Assembly: GCA_001692895.1 (NCBI GenBank)
Contig: KV748179.1
Coordinates: 1,922,001 to 1,986,000, forward strand
DNA: 64,000 bases
Origin: Cenococcum geophilum 1.58
Lineage: Eukaryota; Ascomycota; Dothideomycetes; Gloniales; Gloniaceae
Direction of reading: 5' to 3'
Below, piece by piece: positions 47,048 through 57,311 of the stretch. Position 1 is the first letter of the stretch. Every line of letters begins with the position of its first letter. The notes beneath the pieces were generated by a model that saw only the letters and a program-made list of their open reading frames with translations, made no database searches and was not told the DNA's origin. The position numbers were made by a program, and so were the translations under genes.

Positions 47048-48145
47048 CTTAAGGATAAGGATAAGCTAAGAGTTAACCTAATGCACCTAGCATATTATAT
47101 ATTGGTATAGATTATATATATGGATAATATATATAATATACATAAAAATCTAAAAGAAAAAAATTTAGAAGTACCCTATAAGAATATATTAGGCGTTAAA
47201 TAAGCGATAGTATAGAAATACTAAGTATATATACGGATAGCATCTAGTAGAAGTTTAGGAGTTAAATAACTTAATACTTTAACTAAAAAGATTCCTTATA
47301 GAAGAATGCTTAGATGGATAATAGTAGTAGGAGTACGTAGAGAATATATATCTATAGTATATTAAGGATAAAAAGCGAACTAGGTATTAGCTAAAAAGTA
47401 AGCTAAGTATAATAGAATCTAGTAGCTAATAGTTAGGAAAAGTAGTGGCCTATAGAACTAAAGGGAGCTAGTAGTAAAGCCTTAAACCCTTAAAGGAATT
47501 TAAGGACAACACCTAAATTTATAAGTTAATTAGCAAGATTAGCAGTTTAAAATATTAATAGATAGTAGAGTAATAAGGAACTATATTTTACTAGCAGTAG
47601 TTAAATAAATAGGACTACCTTATAGATAAAAGGAGCACCCTTATTTATTAGTTATAATTTTAGGAGATCTAATAGCCTATAGAGGAGGCATTATTAATCT
47701 TAAAGTAGGACCTATTTAGTTAGCCATTAAAGGAAAATAAATTAAGATATCTTTTAATATCCTACTATTAGGACGAGATAAGGCAGTATTAGGCATGCCT
47801 TAGTTACAGGAATATAATTTAAAGATTAATTGGATTATAGGTTAGGTTAATATTAAGGATACTTAACGCCGTCAGATGCGATAACAAATTAAGTTAGTAT
47901 GGTACTAAGTTAGAGCAATATATAAAGAAACCGAGAAAGGGTTAAGTTATATACTAAAGAGATACTATAAGTATGGTAAAAAGCTATAACTACTAGAGAG
48001 TAAGAAGCTATTAGAGTATATAGTATAGGACTATAAAATAGAGTTAGAAGAAGGAATAAGTTTAAAGTTTTTTTTAATCTATAAGCTTACTAAAAAGGAA
48101 GGTAAAGCGCTTAAAGAGTTTATTTAAGAAAATCTATAAAAGAAA
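47048..48145 (+). pseudogene. gypsy D protease and RT start
   Basis: Continues gypsy D after TR2. Protease region near 47540-47760 (degraded active site; LLGRDKAVLGMPW-like block), then KYGKKLQLLESKKLLEYI and the RT entry KKEGKALKEFIQENLQKK, cut by TR3 at 48145 and resumed at 50440. Confidence 0.8.
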
Positions 48146-48484
48146 CATTGGCAAAATATGGTACCCTACCAATGGCCTTAATGGTTAGTGGTTAACGCAA
48201 TTGGCGCGCAGTTAAGGGCATTTAGCAACTCGACCGACTAGCCTATGTCGTGTTTTTTTAACACGCAGCCTGCGCGCAGTCTATGCGTAACCTACGCGTA
48301 ACCTACGCGAAACCTACTAGTAATCTACGCATTTGGTAACCATAATTATATTTACCTCTTTTATACTAATAGCATATTTTAAATAAATAAAAGCTACTTT
48401 AAGGCTATTTATAAGGCTAGCAAAATAAATATTATTTTAAATAATTTAATATAATATAGCAATGGTTCTCTTTTACCTATCTAC

Positions 48485-48890
48485 CTATTAACTTACCTAC
48501 CTACCTATCTACCTATCTACCTACATCGCCTACCTGTCTATATTGCCTACCTATCTACATCGCCTACCTATCTATATTGCCTACCTATCTATATCGCCTA
48601 CCTATCTGCATTACCTACCTATCTGTATCGCCTACCTGTTTATATTACCTACCTATCTATATCGCCTACCTATCTGCATTACCTACCTATCTATATTACC
48701 TACCTATTTATATCGCTTACCTATTTATATCTGCCTACCTATTTATATCTGCCTACCCGTTAGTATTTACTTACCTATTTATATCTGCTTACCTATCTAT
48801 ATCTAATTACTAGTCTGCATCTGCCTACCTATTAATATTTACCTACCCATTAGCATCTCCCTATTTGTACCTACCTATCTATACTGCCTT
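48485..48890. repeat. 18-bp minisatellite in TR3
   Basis: Tandem CGCCTACCTATCTATATT and variants; the stop-free frames of Pro-Thr-Tyr-Leu type here come from the repeat period. Confidence 0.88.
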
Positions 48891-48949
48891 AATTTAATCA
48901 ATCAATTAAATCGTTTATAGTGTTCGCTGGCTAGTTGTTGTTATCTGGC

Positions 48950-49290
48950 TCTGGCGACGGTTGTCTGGTTCTGGCAACGGTTGTCTAGTTTTAGTAACGG
49001 TTGTCTGGTTCTAGCGACGATCGTCTAGTTCTGGTGACGGTCGTCTAGCTCTAGCAACGGTTGTTTAGCGACGGTCGTATAATTCTGGTAATGGTTGTCT
49101 GGCAATAGTAATAGTTGTTTAGTTCTGGTAACGGTCGTCTAGTTTTAGCAATAGTCGTCTAATTCTAGCGACGGTTGTTTTGTTTTAGCGACGGTCGTCT
49201 AGTTCTAGTAATGGTGTTCTAGTTCTGGCGACGGCAACAATTATCTAGTTCTAGTAACGGTCGTCTAGTTCTAGTGACGGTCCTCTACTA
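48950..49290. repeat. 20-bp minisatellite in TR3
   Basis: Reverse complement of the TR1 and TR2 20-mer: GACGGTCGTCTAGTTCTGGC variants. Confidence 0.85.
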
Positions 49291-49404
49291 GCTGCCGTTC
49301 TGGTGCCTCCCTAGGTAGGGAGGATGTAAGGAAGGATAGATAGATAAAAAAAATAAGGTGGCTATATAGGAGAGGCTATTGGGAATATAGCGGGGACCCG
49401 ATGC

Positions 49405-49857
49405 AGAGCTTCGTGTAGAGCCTCTGTACGTAGAGCTTCGCGTAAAGCCTTGTGCAAAGCTTTGTGTAGAGCCTTATGTAGAGCCTTTGTACGCAGAGCT
49501 TCGCGCAGAGCCTCTGTACGTAGAGCTTCGGGCAGAGCCTCTGTACGCAGAGCTTCGTGCAGAGCCTCTATACGCAGAGCTTCGTATAGAGCCTCGTGTA
49601 GAGCCTTATGCAAAGCTTCGTGTAGAGCTTTGTGTAGAACTTCGTGTAGAGCTTCGTGTAGAGCTTTGTGCAGAACTTCGTGCAGAGCTTTGTGCAGAGC
49701 TTCGTGCAGAGCTTTGTGCAGAGCTTCGTGCAGAGCTTCGTGCAGAGCTTCGTGCAGAGCTTCGTGTAGAGCTTTGTGCAGAGCTTTATGCAGAGCCTCT
49801 GTACGCAGAGCTTCGTATAGAGCTTTGTGTAGAGCCTTATATAGAGCCTCTAAGTAA
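49405..49857. repeat. 12-bp minisatellite in TR3
   Basis: Tandem AGAGCTTCGTGC-type units, the same 12-mer as in TR1 but richer in CG/GC. The overlapping open frames at 49450-49870 and 49362-49613 are repeat artefacts. Confidence 0.9.
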
Positions 49858-49929
49858 TAAAACTGTGTAAAAATTCATTTGCGTAATTAGTATATAACTT
49901 TACCTTAATTGCATGTCAAGGAATATACA

Positions 49930-50395
49930 GTTAGCTTTTAAAGTTGTTAAGTAGGTTAACTACGTGTTATTTAACTTTTAAATATATTAAGTAGGTTAAC
50001 TNCGTGTTAAGTTAGTTAAATTANATATTAAGTAGGTTAACTNCGTNTTAAGTTAGTTAAATTNCATATTAAGTAGGTTAACTNCNTNTTAAGTTAGTTA
50101 AATTNTATNTTAAGTAGGTTAACTGCGTNTTAAGTTAGTTAAATTGCATATTAAGTAGGTTAACTGCGTGTTAAGTTAGTTAAATTGCGTATTAAGTTGG
50201 TTAATTGCGTGTTAAGTTGGTCAATTGCGTATCAAGTTAGTTAAATTGCATGTTAAGTAGGTCAACTGCGTGTCGAGTTGGTCAAATTGTATGTTAAGTT
50301 GGTTAATTGCGTATTAAGTTGGTTAATTGCGTGTTAAGTTGGTCAATTGCGTATCAAGTTAGTTAAATTGCATGTCAATTACGCGAAACACGAAC
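49930..50395. repeat. 20-21-bp tandem array with ambiguous bases
   Basis: About 20 direct copies alternating TTAAGTTAGTTAAATTGCAT and TTAAGTAGGTTAACTGCGT forms. Over a dozen n bases lie between 49982 and 50128, mainly at the variable TGCGT/TGCAT position, showing unresolved copy variation in the assembly. There are no spacers, so it is not a CRISPR array. Confidence 0.9.
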
Positions 50396-50439
50396 ACTAA
50401 AGTCAACTTAAATCTTATCCTGCGAATATTTTCCCGATA

Positions 50440-51097
50440 AATATATTAAACCATCGCAGTTATCCATAGGTTATCTAGTGCTATTCGTACTAAAGAAAAA
50501 TAGAAAGCTTAGGCTATATATTAACTATAGATAGTTAAATAGCATTACTAGGAAGGATAGGTATTCTTTACCCTTAATTAGCAAAATTTAAAATAGGATA
50601 GGTAACGCGCAAATCTTTATAAAGATAGATCTAAGATAGGTATACTATTAGATTAGAATTAAGGAAGGCAATAAATAGAAAGCAGCCTTTAAGTTAAAGG
50701 AAGGACTATATAAACCATTACTTATATAATTTAGGCTTATAAACGCACTAGTAATATTTTAGAAGCAAATTAATAGTGTATTAGGAGAACACCTTAATAA
50801 GTTTATTATAGTATACCTTAATAATATTATTATCTACTTAATAACTAAGGAAGAATACGGAGAATATATTAAATGGGTTTTAAAGAGACTATAGGAATAA
50901 TAGATACTAGTAGTAATTAAAAAATACAAGCTCTTTATAAGGAAGACCGATTTTATTAGATTTATTATTAAACTAGGTTATATTAGTATAGACCTAAAAA
51001 AGATTAAAGCTATAGTAAGTTAGTAAGAACTAGAGAATATAATATAGTTAAGATTATTTTTAGGGGTTTGCAACTACTATAGAAGGTTTATAGTATA
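50440..51097 (+). pseudogene. gypsy D RT, central part
   Basis: Reads YIKPSQLSIGYLVLFVLKKN, IKIDLRxVYYQIRIKEGN near 50620-50670, active site YLNN (for YLDD) at 50814-50825, and FLGVCNYYRRFIV up to the insertion point of the 951-bp TA element. Confidence 0.88.
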
Positions 51098-52048
51098 GTA
51101 GTAGGCTTAATGAAATTGGCCTCTGTACCTCCACGCGGTGGAGCCCGGGAACCTAGCAGCTACTATTAATATTCCATTTAGATCGTGTTAATAGACTACT
51201 AGAGCAAACGCAGAGACGTGTATACGGCTGCGCAGCGCCTACGCAGCGACGTGGTGGTAGTAGTATAAAAAATTTTCACTGGGGGGTAAGCCCCAGCAAA
51301 AAGTTTGAACATAGCTACTATGTCTATTATACACGTTCGGTCATTTAAATTAACAAGCAATCATCCCTCCGGCGTACCCCCTCCCTCCTATAAATACTAT
51401 ATATACCGCATAGCAACCACATATATACGCAAACAATCCGCGCCCTAAGCGTAGCAGAAGCCCCCTATTTTAACATTACCTAGTAACCTAGGTATCTAGT
51501 TATAGGGACTAGTCACCCCTATTAAATACTAGAGCGTCCTCCTATACCTTATAAATAGGTATAAGGGCCTAGGGTTAGGACTTAGGGCAAAAGCAATACT
51601 AAGTTATATATACCCCGTTATAGAAACCTTTTAATAAAGGAATAGATAAGAGACCTTAGCATATAGGCCCGGGCGGAGCGCAAGCGTTATTATTATTAGG
51701 AGATATTTACAGGAGACTTAGAAAAGGAGCTAGGGATAGGTATATAACTTTATACAGGCAATATACAGACGTGGTAAAAATAGTTCAAATGGCAGATAAG
51801 GGCAAGATAGGCATTTTAGACACTCTCGCGCAAGGGGAGTCTTAAAGCAGCAACCTAATGGTGTTTTTCTCCTCCCGCTAATATAGTACGGATGCTATCT
51901 AGAAGTATTACCTCTCACGTTTCCCTTGGAGGTTTTTTGTTCACCCAAAAAATGGGTTTTCTCAGTGTAATATAAGCTTTTCCCATAGGAATTAGTCTGC
52001 GTGGACCCATTAGGGGGACCGGGTCGGACGGTAAATTGAATCTACTAC
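51098..52048. mobile_element. 951-bp TA-flanked TIR element, little RIP
   Basis: The terminal repeats GTAGTAGGCTTAAT and (reverse complement) GTAGTAGATTCAAT differ only by transitions. TA lies on both sides (51096-51097, 52049-52050); removal with one TA gives FIVQYSSQRI in gypsy D frame. It is GC-richer than its surroundings and keeps CA/TG. It contains a small hairpin CTGGGG..CCCCAG near 51276-51293 and no open frame I recognise. It is probably a non-autonomous Tc1/mariner-type element or a deleted derivative. Confidence 0.78.
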
Positions 52049-53359
52049 TAATATAGTAGTTAAAGAATATTAAAATATTTACTAGGCTTATAAAGAAAGA
52101 GGAACTATAGGTATAGGGACAGAAATAAAGGATATTATTTAAGAAACTTAAGGAATTATTTACTTAGGAGCTAATTCTTAAAATCTATTAACTAGGATTA
52201 GAAATAGTTATAGAAATAGATATATTAGACTTTGTATTAGGAGCATATTTACTATAAAGGTATAAGAATGCATAGCACCTAATAGCGTACTATAGTTAGA
52301 ACATAATACTACTAGAGTTAAACTATAACAGTTATAATAAGGAGTTATTAGGTATAGTTACAGTACTTAAGAAATAAAGAGCATTTTTATAAGGTATAAA
52401 GAAACTATTTATAGTTAAAACAGATTATAAAAACCTAATAAGGTTCCTAATAATAAAAGAACTTAATTAGAAATAAGTTAGATAGGTAGAAATACTTAGA
52501 GAATACAATTTCAAAATTTAGTATACTAAGGGTACTAAAAATACAAGAGCCGATATACTAAGTAAAAAGGCTAAATTATAGAATAATAAGAAGCTATTAG
52601 AAGTAATACTAAGAAAAGACAAAGATAGATTAATTAGATATAATTATCTAAAGATTATAGTAACTTAAGAGTATAAATTACCGGAAAGCGATTAGATAAA
52701 AAAAAATCTAAAAGGCGTAATCTAAGAACTTAGAAATGGATTAATACAAATAGAGAACGAATATATATATTCTAAGGGGTATTATAAAAGAATTTATTAA
52801 AGATTTCTATAAAGGAATAATATAAGGATATAATAGAGCTATAGGCTTAGTGTTAAAACTCTAAGAGGAGTATATTATTTATAGAATCTGGGAATTAGTA
52901 AGAAAAGTTACTAAAAAAATATTTAGATTGCTAGAGGAATAAGCTAATAAGGTATAAGCTATATAGAAAGCTATAGCCTATTAAAACACCAGAAAGATTA
53001 TAGGAGATAATATTATAGGACTTTATTATAAAGTTACTAAAGTTAAGAGATCCTATTACCGGATAAAATTATAATATAATCTTAGTAATAGTAAATAAAG
53101 CAACTAAATAGGGCTACTTTATAGCATATATAGAATAAATCTTAGTAGAAGATATCGCTAAAATTTATATTAAAGAAGTATTCGTAAGATATAGAGCACT
53201 AAGTAAAATTATATTAGATAGAGATTTAAGATTCGTAGTAGGATTTTAAGAGGTATTCTTAGCGGAATAAGGAGTTTACGTAGTAATATTAATAGCGTAT
53301 TATCCGTAGATAGACGGATAGATAGAAAGATTAAATTAAATACTAGAGCAGTATCTAAG
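52049..53359 (+). pseudogene. gypsy D RNase H and integrase, first part
   Basis: RNase H near 52180-52560 with the first Asp still readable (DILDFVLGAYL), then integrase with KLLRDPITG-like and GYFIAYI blocks, a DDE core near 53090-53340 (GPIAIMNRDLRF-like segment decayed), ending at LEQYLS where the solo copia LTR is inserted. Confidence 0.82.
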
Positions 53360-53580
53360 TGTTTATATCAACTTAATGATACAGGTAAGTTATATCTAGG
53401 GGCACGAAATACGTATAGTATCGTATGCTCTTTTGGATGGTGGTAACTGTCGATTCTATTGAGGTAGACTACGTGGTCTATATACTGACGCGCCTCCCCC
53501 CTTAATTAGTCAGTACATAAGTGGTTAGTGCACCAAACGCGTAAGTACGCGTTTGGTACAACAGGTGCTGTAATCATATA
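53360..53580 (-). repeat. solo LTR of the copia family
   Basis: 221 bp, reverse orientation, flanked by exact CTAAG duplications (53355-53359, 53581-53585). Left by LTR-LTR recombination. Relative to the 268-bp LTRs at 12568 and 18717 it lacks one block of ACGCGT-containing iterations. Removing it with one CTAAG joins the integrase frame. Confidence 0.93.
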
Positions 53581-54340
53581 CTAAGGTATTATATTAATTA
53601 TGCATAGAATAATTAGGTATTATTATTACTAGTTACATAGTTTGTATATAATACAACACCATAAAAGGGTATAAAGATTTTACTATTTTAGGCAAATTAT
53701 AAATATAGGCCTAGAATATCGTTATTACTAAGATAAGTAAAGAAAATAAGTAGTATAGTAAAGTAGAGAATAAAGACTCTAATAAATCTTTATAAGGACC
53801 TCTATTTAAAGCAAAGATAGTATTAAAAAAGATAAAAAGGTACTATAATGCTAAGAGATTTAAGGGATTAGATCTTAAGGAGGGAGATAAAGTATAGCTA
53901 TTATATAAAAATTTCACGAGTTAATAACTAAGTAAGAAGTTAGATTATATTAGACTAGAACTATTTAAAATTATAGCTAAGATTTTAAAAGTTATATATA
54001 GACTTAACTTACTAGTAAAGATAAAGATTTACCCTATATAGTATATCGCGATACTAGAGCTAGTATATAGAGATATAGAGCTACTAGTTTATAAAGTAGA
54101 TATATATAGAGGACAAGAGGAAAACAAATAGTAAGTTTTAAAGATTATTAGTTATAAGGATATTAATAATAAAATATAGTATAAAGTAAAGTAGATAGGC
54201 TATAATAAGACTACCTAGAAACTACTATAGAACTTAAAGAATACTATAAGAAAGGTATAGGAGTATTAAAAGAAAATAGGTTAGGTAATATTAAGAAGGA
54301 GCTAAAGATAAAGGGATTAGTTAAAGGTAATAGATAAGCT
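53581..54340 (+). pseudogene. gypsy D integrase C-terminus and chrom-like tail
   Basis: Continues the integrase (NNxVLLLPVAQFVYNT-like, then a KVYLLYKN and LDYIRLELFKII block near 53900-53970) and ends with a degraded tail near 54150-54260 (WxPLEQLKN-like) that may be a chromodomain. Stops are TAA/TAG. Confidence 0.75.
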
Positions 54341-55051
54341 AGGTTATCTAAGAGATCTACTACTAGCATATAAACTGTTTCTGCCTCTTTTTAACCAAAA
54401 TCTATTTTAGCCTCCTTAGCCTTAAGCTTAGCTAAACCTTACTTAATAAGCTTTAACTCCTTTAAGCAAACCTTTTTACAAACCTTCTTAAGATAGAGTA
54501 GCCGGGTATAAGCCGCTAATTAGGCTTTAAATACTTTTCACTTTTTAGTATAAATCCGCTTCCTATTATTATAAAGTTTCTAAATATTAGTAAGGGTAAT
54601 AGAGAGTTAGTCTTTTAATATCTTAGCAGCGGATTAGATTTAAGACCCTATAGTAAATTAAATAAAGTATAAGATAATTATAGAGGATTATAAAACGTAT
54701 ATACTTAGTATTAGAAACGGATTAAACATTATAGGACGATCTTATATTTGCTTACGTATACTTAGCATATAAAGAAGGTTAGCAATTAGATAGAGCCGCG
54801 ATTATAATATATACTAACTTCTTCTCTATATAACGAGAATAGGACGGTATAACTTTACTAAGTAATAGTATAGTAGTTACTAGCTGATTACAATAGTTAG
54901 ACGTAAAAGATTTAATAGGAGATATTAAGAATAATAAAGGTTATTAAATTAAAGATAGGAATGCTATACCTCTAATAGATAACTTAGAGATAGAAGATAA
55001 CTTAGAGATAGAAGATATCTTTAAGGATAAAGATAAAAAGGAGAGGAATAG
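54341..55051 (+). other. gypsy D 3' noncoding region
   Basis: About 700 bases without a recognisable gene. Homologous to pieces of D' (21310-21368 and 55795-56015). It ends in a purine tract (AAAGATAAAAAGGAGAGGAA), the primer site for plus-strand synthesis. Confidence 0.7.
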
Positions 55052-55474
55052 TATTACGGACCTTATATTAGCAGTAGTACGACTATTAAGAAGAGATATA
55101 AATAAGTTAGTTAAGATAGTATAGGAGGCACTAGAACCGATCGAGATATAGAATAAGGGGTAGCTAAGTTACGTGGCTAGTTACATTATAAGTTTAGAAC
55201 GTAGGAATTTAGGAATATAAGAACGTAGGATGTACTAATGTACTAATATATTAATATACTTAGTATATTTCTTAGGCGCAGTATTATATACTTAAAGGAC
55301 TATAGTCCCTACCTAAATAGTTCTCTTCTTTATAGTAAATCTTAGAATATAATTAAAGTTAATCTATTAGGCAACTACTCCACTAGTTATTATTACGTTA
55401 TTAACTTCTTATTTACCTATATACCTAGCCTATTAGTAAGTCTACCGTAATTCCTACTATAAGGCTTCGTTATA
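55052..55474 (+). repeat. 3' LTR of gypsy D
   Basis: 423 bp, same length as the 5' LTR; followed by the duplication TTATA. Confidence 0.93.
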
Positions 55475-55781
55475 TTATAGCTAACGGTTACTCCCCCGTA
55501 ATTTTAGATACTAAACGCGTTTAATAGGCTTTATATTTTATTAGATGCCTTCTTAATAGAGGTCTTTTCGCTTTATAGTGTAGTATTCGCCCGTTCTTAT
55601 TATAGAGGGCCATTATTAGGCGTAGTTCTGGCGGTTGCACGCAAGTGCGTACTACCGTTATTTAACGTGTGCCTCCCTTATAATGTATGCATCTTAGGGG
55701 GATTCTCTAGGTGTTTTTTAGGGATCTTTTAGTTGGTTTAGTCTTTTTAAACTAGGTATAGTAAGAGCTCTAATGCTTTTC
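55475..55781 (-). other. LINE 3 5' UTR piece
   Basis: The 5' end of LINE 3 beyond gypsy D. It ends at the 12-bp duplication TAATTATAATAT (55782-55793). No ORF seen. An inverted pair GTTGCACGCAAGTGCGTAC lies near 55633-55651. Confidence 0.78.
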
Positions 55782-56426
55782 TAATTATAATATCTACTAA
55801 CTTCTTTTTTATATACCAAGAATATAATTATATCATTTTATTAAGTAAAAGAATAGTTAAAATAAGCCTATTATAATAATTAGAAAATAAGTATTTAATA
55901 AAAGGTATTAAAAAAATAAAGGTTATTAAATTAAAAACGGGAATGCTATACCTCTAGTAGATAACTTAAAGATAAAAGATATCTTTAAGGACAAAGATAA
56001 AGAGGAGGGGGATAGTATTATAGACCTTATATTAATAGTAGTATAACTACTAAGAAGAGATATAAATGGGTTATTTAAGATAGTATAAAAGGCACTAGAG
56101 CTAATTAAGCTATAAGATAAGGGGTAACTAAGTTATATAATAGATTATATTATTAGTTTAAAACGTAGAAATATAGGAATATAGGAATGTAGGACTAGTA
56201 TTAATATACTAACGTACTAATATATATAGTATATTTCTTAGGCGCAGTATTGTATATTTAAAGAACCACAGTTCCTACCTAGATAGTTCTTTTTTTTATA
56301 GTAAATCTTAGAATATAATTAGAGTTAATCTATTAGGCAACCTACTCTACTAGTTATATTTACGTTATTAACTTCTTATTTACCTATATATCTAGCCTAT
56401 TAATAAGTCTACCGTAGTATTTACTA
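55782..56426 (+). mobile_element. gypsy D' fragment, right piece with truncated LTR
   Basis: Continuation of D' from 21368 after LINE 3: 3' internal sequence, purine tract (55995-56015) and LTR 56016-56426, which lacks its last bases. The shared 3' internal sequence with gypsy D 54815-55050 fixes the identity. Confidence 0.85.
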
Positions 56427-56850
56427 TAATGTTAGAAAAAAATTTACCAGCATTTAATTTTGCTTTTTTACTATTTTAGCATTTTCTAGCATTTAGTAGC
56501 TAAATGCGGCATCTATAACTAAGTATTAGCATTTAGCTGCTAAATGTAGCATTTATAACTAAGTCTTAGCATTTAGCTATTAAGTACTAACTATATAATT
56601 ACTAAGCATATATAAAAGTATAATTTTTATAAATTTAATATTTTATATATACTTTATTAATATTAGTAAGTATATATAAAAGTATAAAAGTGTAATTTTT
56701 ATAATTTTTATATTTTATTAATATTAGTAAATATGTATAAAAGTATAATTTTATTATTTTAAATATTTTAAATATTTTATATTTTATATTTTATATATAC
56801 TTTATTAATCCTAAAAAAGGTAATTACGGACCGCATAGTAGATATAGCTG
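56427..56850. other. AT-rich repeats with a MITE-like left end
   Basis: It starts TTAGAAAAAAATTTACCAGC, similar to the terminal sequence of the MITE at 21031, and truncates the D' LTR; I find no matching right end. Inside are three copies of a unit of about 43 bp containing AGCATTTAGCTGCTAAATG (56490-56590) and degenerate repeats of about 85 bp (56600-56810) of TATATATAAAAGTATAATTT type. No gene. Confidence 0.55.
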
Positions 56851-57290
56851 TATTAGGAATTTTTTTTAGGCTGGTTGTTGTGGTTTGCGGCAAATTGCCG
56901 CAAACTATACGGTTGCGGTAGGTGGATATAGTTGTTAGCGAATTATGCAAACCGTGCGTTTTATAACAAGTTTGCAGCATCTAATAGTAAACCGCGCGTT
57001 TTGTAACAAGTTTGCAGTATCTAATAGTAAATTGCAGTAAAACGCTTAACTACTAAACTAATGCTAGCTTTTTGCTACCCTATAAATAAATAGCGCGCAA
57101 ACTATATAAATTGTATAAACTGTACGAACTATACGAACTGTACGAACTGTACGAACTGTACGAACTGTATAAACTGTACAAGCTGTATAAATTATAATAT
57201 ACTGCTACAGATTGCCATAGATTACTATAGATTGCTATAGTATGCCTTTAAAAATATATTTATATTATAACTACTATATAAAATAGCTAC
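56851..57290. mobile_element. TR1-like element, end fragment in reverse orientation
   Basis: Reverse-complement match to the right 410 bp of TR1 (3965-4375): the end TATTAGGAATTTTTTTTAGG, the AAACTGCGCGTTTTG-like units, and a 10-bp GTACGAACTG array (57105-57190). It diverges from TR1 beyond 57290, where a coding-like frame begins. It may be the end of a longer, possibly coding, relative. Confidence 0.75.
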
Positions 57291-57311
57291 TCCTCTAAAC
57301 CTATTATAGAC

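Larger units (their letters stand above)
48146..50439. mobile_element. TR3: minisatellite-loaded TIR element, reverse orientation
   Basis: The left end CATTGGCAAAATATGG and right end (reverse complement) TATCGGGAAAATATTC match the TR1/TR2 ends. AA flanks both sides (48144-48145, 50440-50441), and deletion with one AA gives an RT frame QKKYIKPSQ, exactly as expected there. Arrays from left to right: 18-bp (48485-48890), 20-bp (48950-49290), core (49295-49405), 12-bp (49405-49855), 20-21-bp (49930-50395). Array order is the reverse of TR1. Left of the arrays, 48180-48470 holds CGCGTAACCTACG-type repeats and AT-rich sequence without a gene. Confidence 0.8.
42535..55474 (+). mobile_element. complete Ty3/gypsy element D with four later insertions
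   Basis: The 423-bp LTRs at 42535-42957 and 55052-55474 share the duplication TTATA (42530-42534, 55475-55479) inside the 5' UTR of LINE 3. After removing TR2, TR3, the 951-bp TA element and the solo copia LTR, the internal frames of gag, protease, RT, RNase H and integrase join. RIP is strong in the element but not in TR2 or the 951-bp element. Confidence 0.94.
21369..55781 (-). mobile_element. LINE 3: full-length Tad-like LINE split into four pieces
   Basis: Pieces 21369-21807, 28399-29916, 39271-42534 and 55475-55781 join to about 5.5 kb. The 12-bp duplication TAATTATAATAT lies at 21357-21368 and 55782-55793. The 3' end, with an A/T-rich tail, is at the left. Gypsy E, C1 and D account for the gaps, each with its own 5-bp duplication. 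Order on the minus strand: 5' UTR (55475-55781), ORF1 (42400-40930), ORF2 with endonuclease and RT (40920-39271, then 29916-28399), and C-terminus with 3' UTR (21807-21369). It is inserted in gypsy D'. Confidence 0.9.

Noticed and set aside
45369-47052. TTAA at both TR2 borders, suggesting piggyBac
   Set aside because: The TTAA on the two sides are at unequal distances from the CATCAG ends, and a TTAA duplication would not restore the gypsy D frame; a 2-bp CT duplication does.
48543-49870. Open frames of Pro-Thr-Tyr-Leu, Cys-Arg-Ala and Glu-Leu-Arg type
   Set aside because: Same cause: 18-bp and 12-bp tandem arrays of TR3.
49930-50395. CRISPR-like direct repeats
   Set aside because: Units are contiguous with no unique spacers, both unit forms drift gradually, and the genome is eukaryotic.
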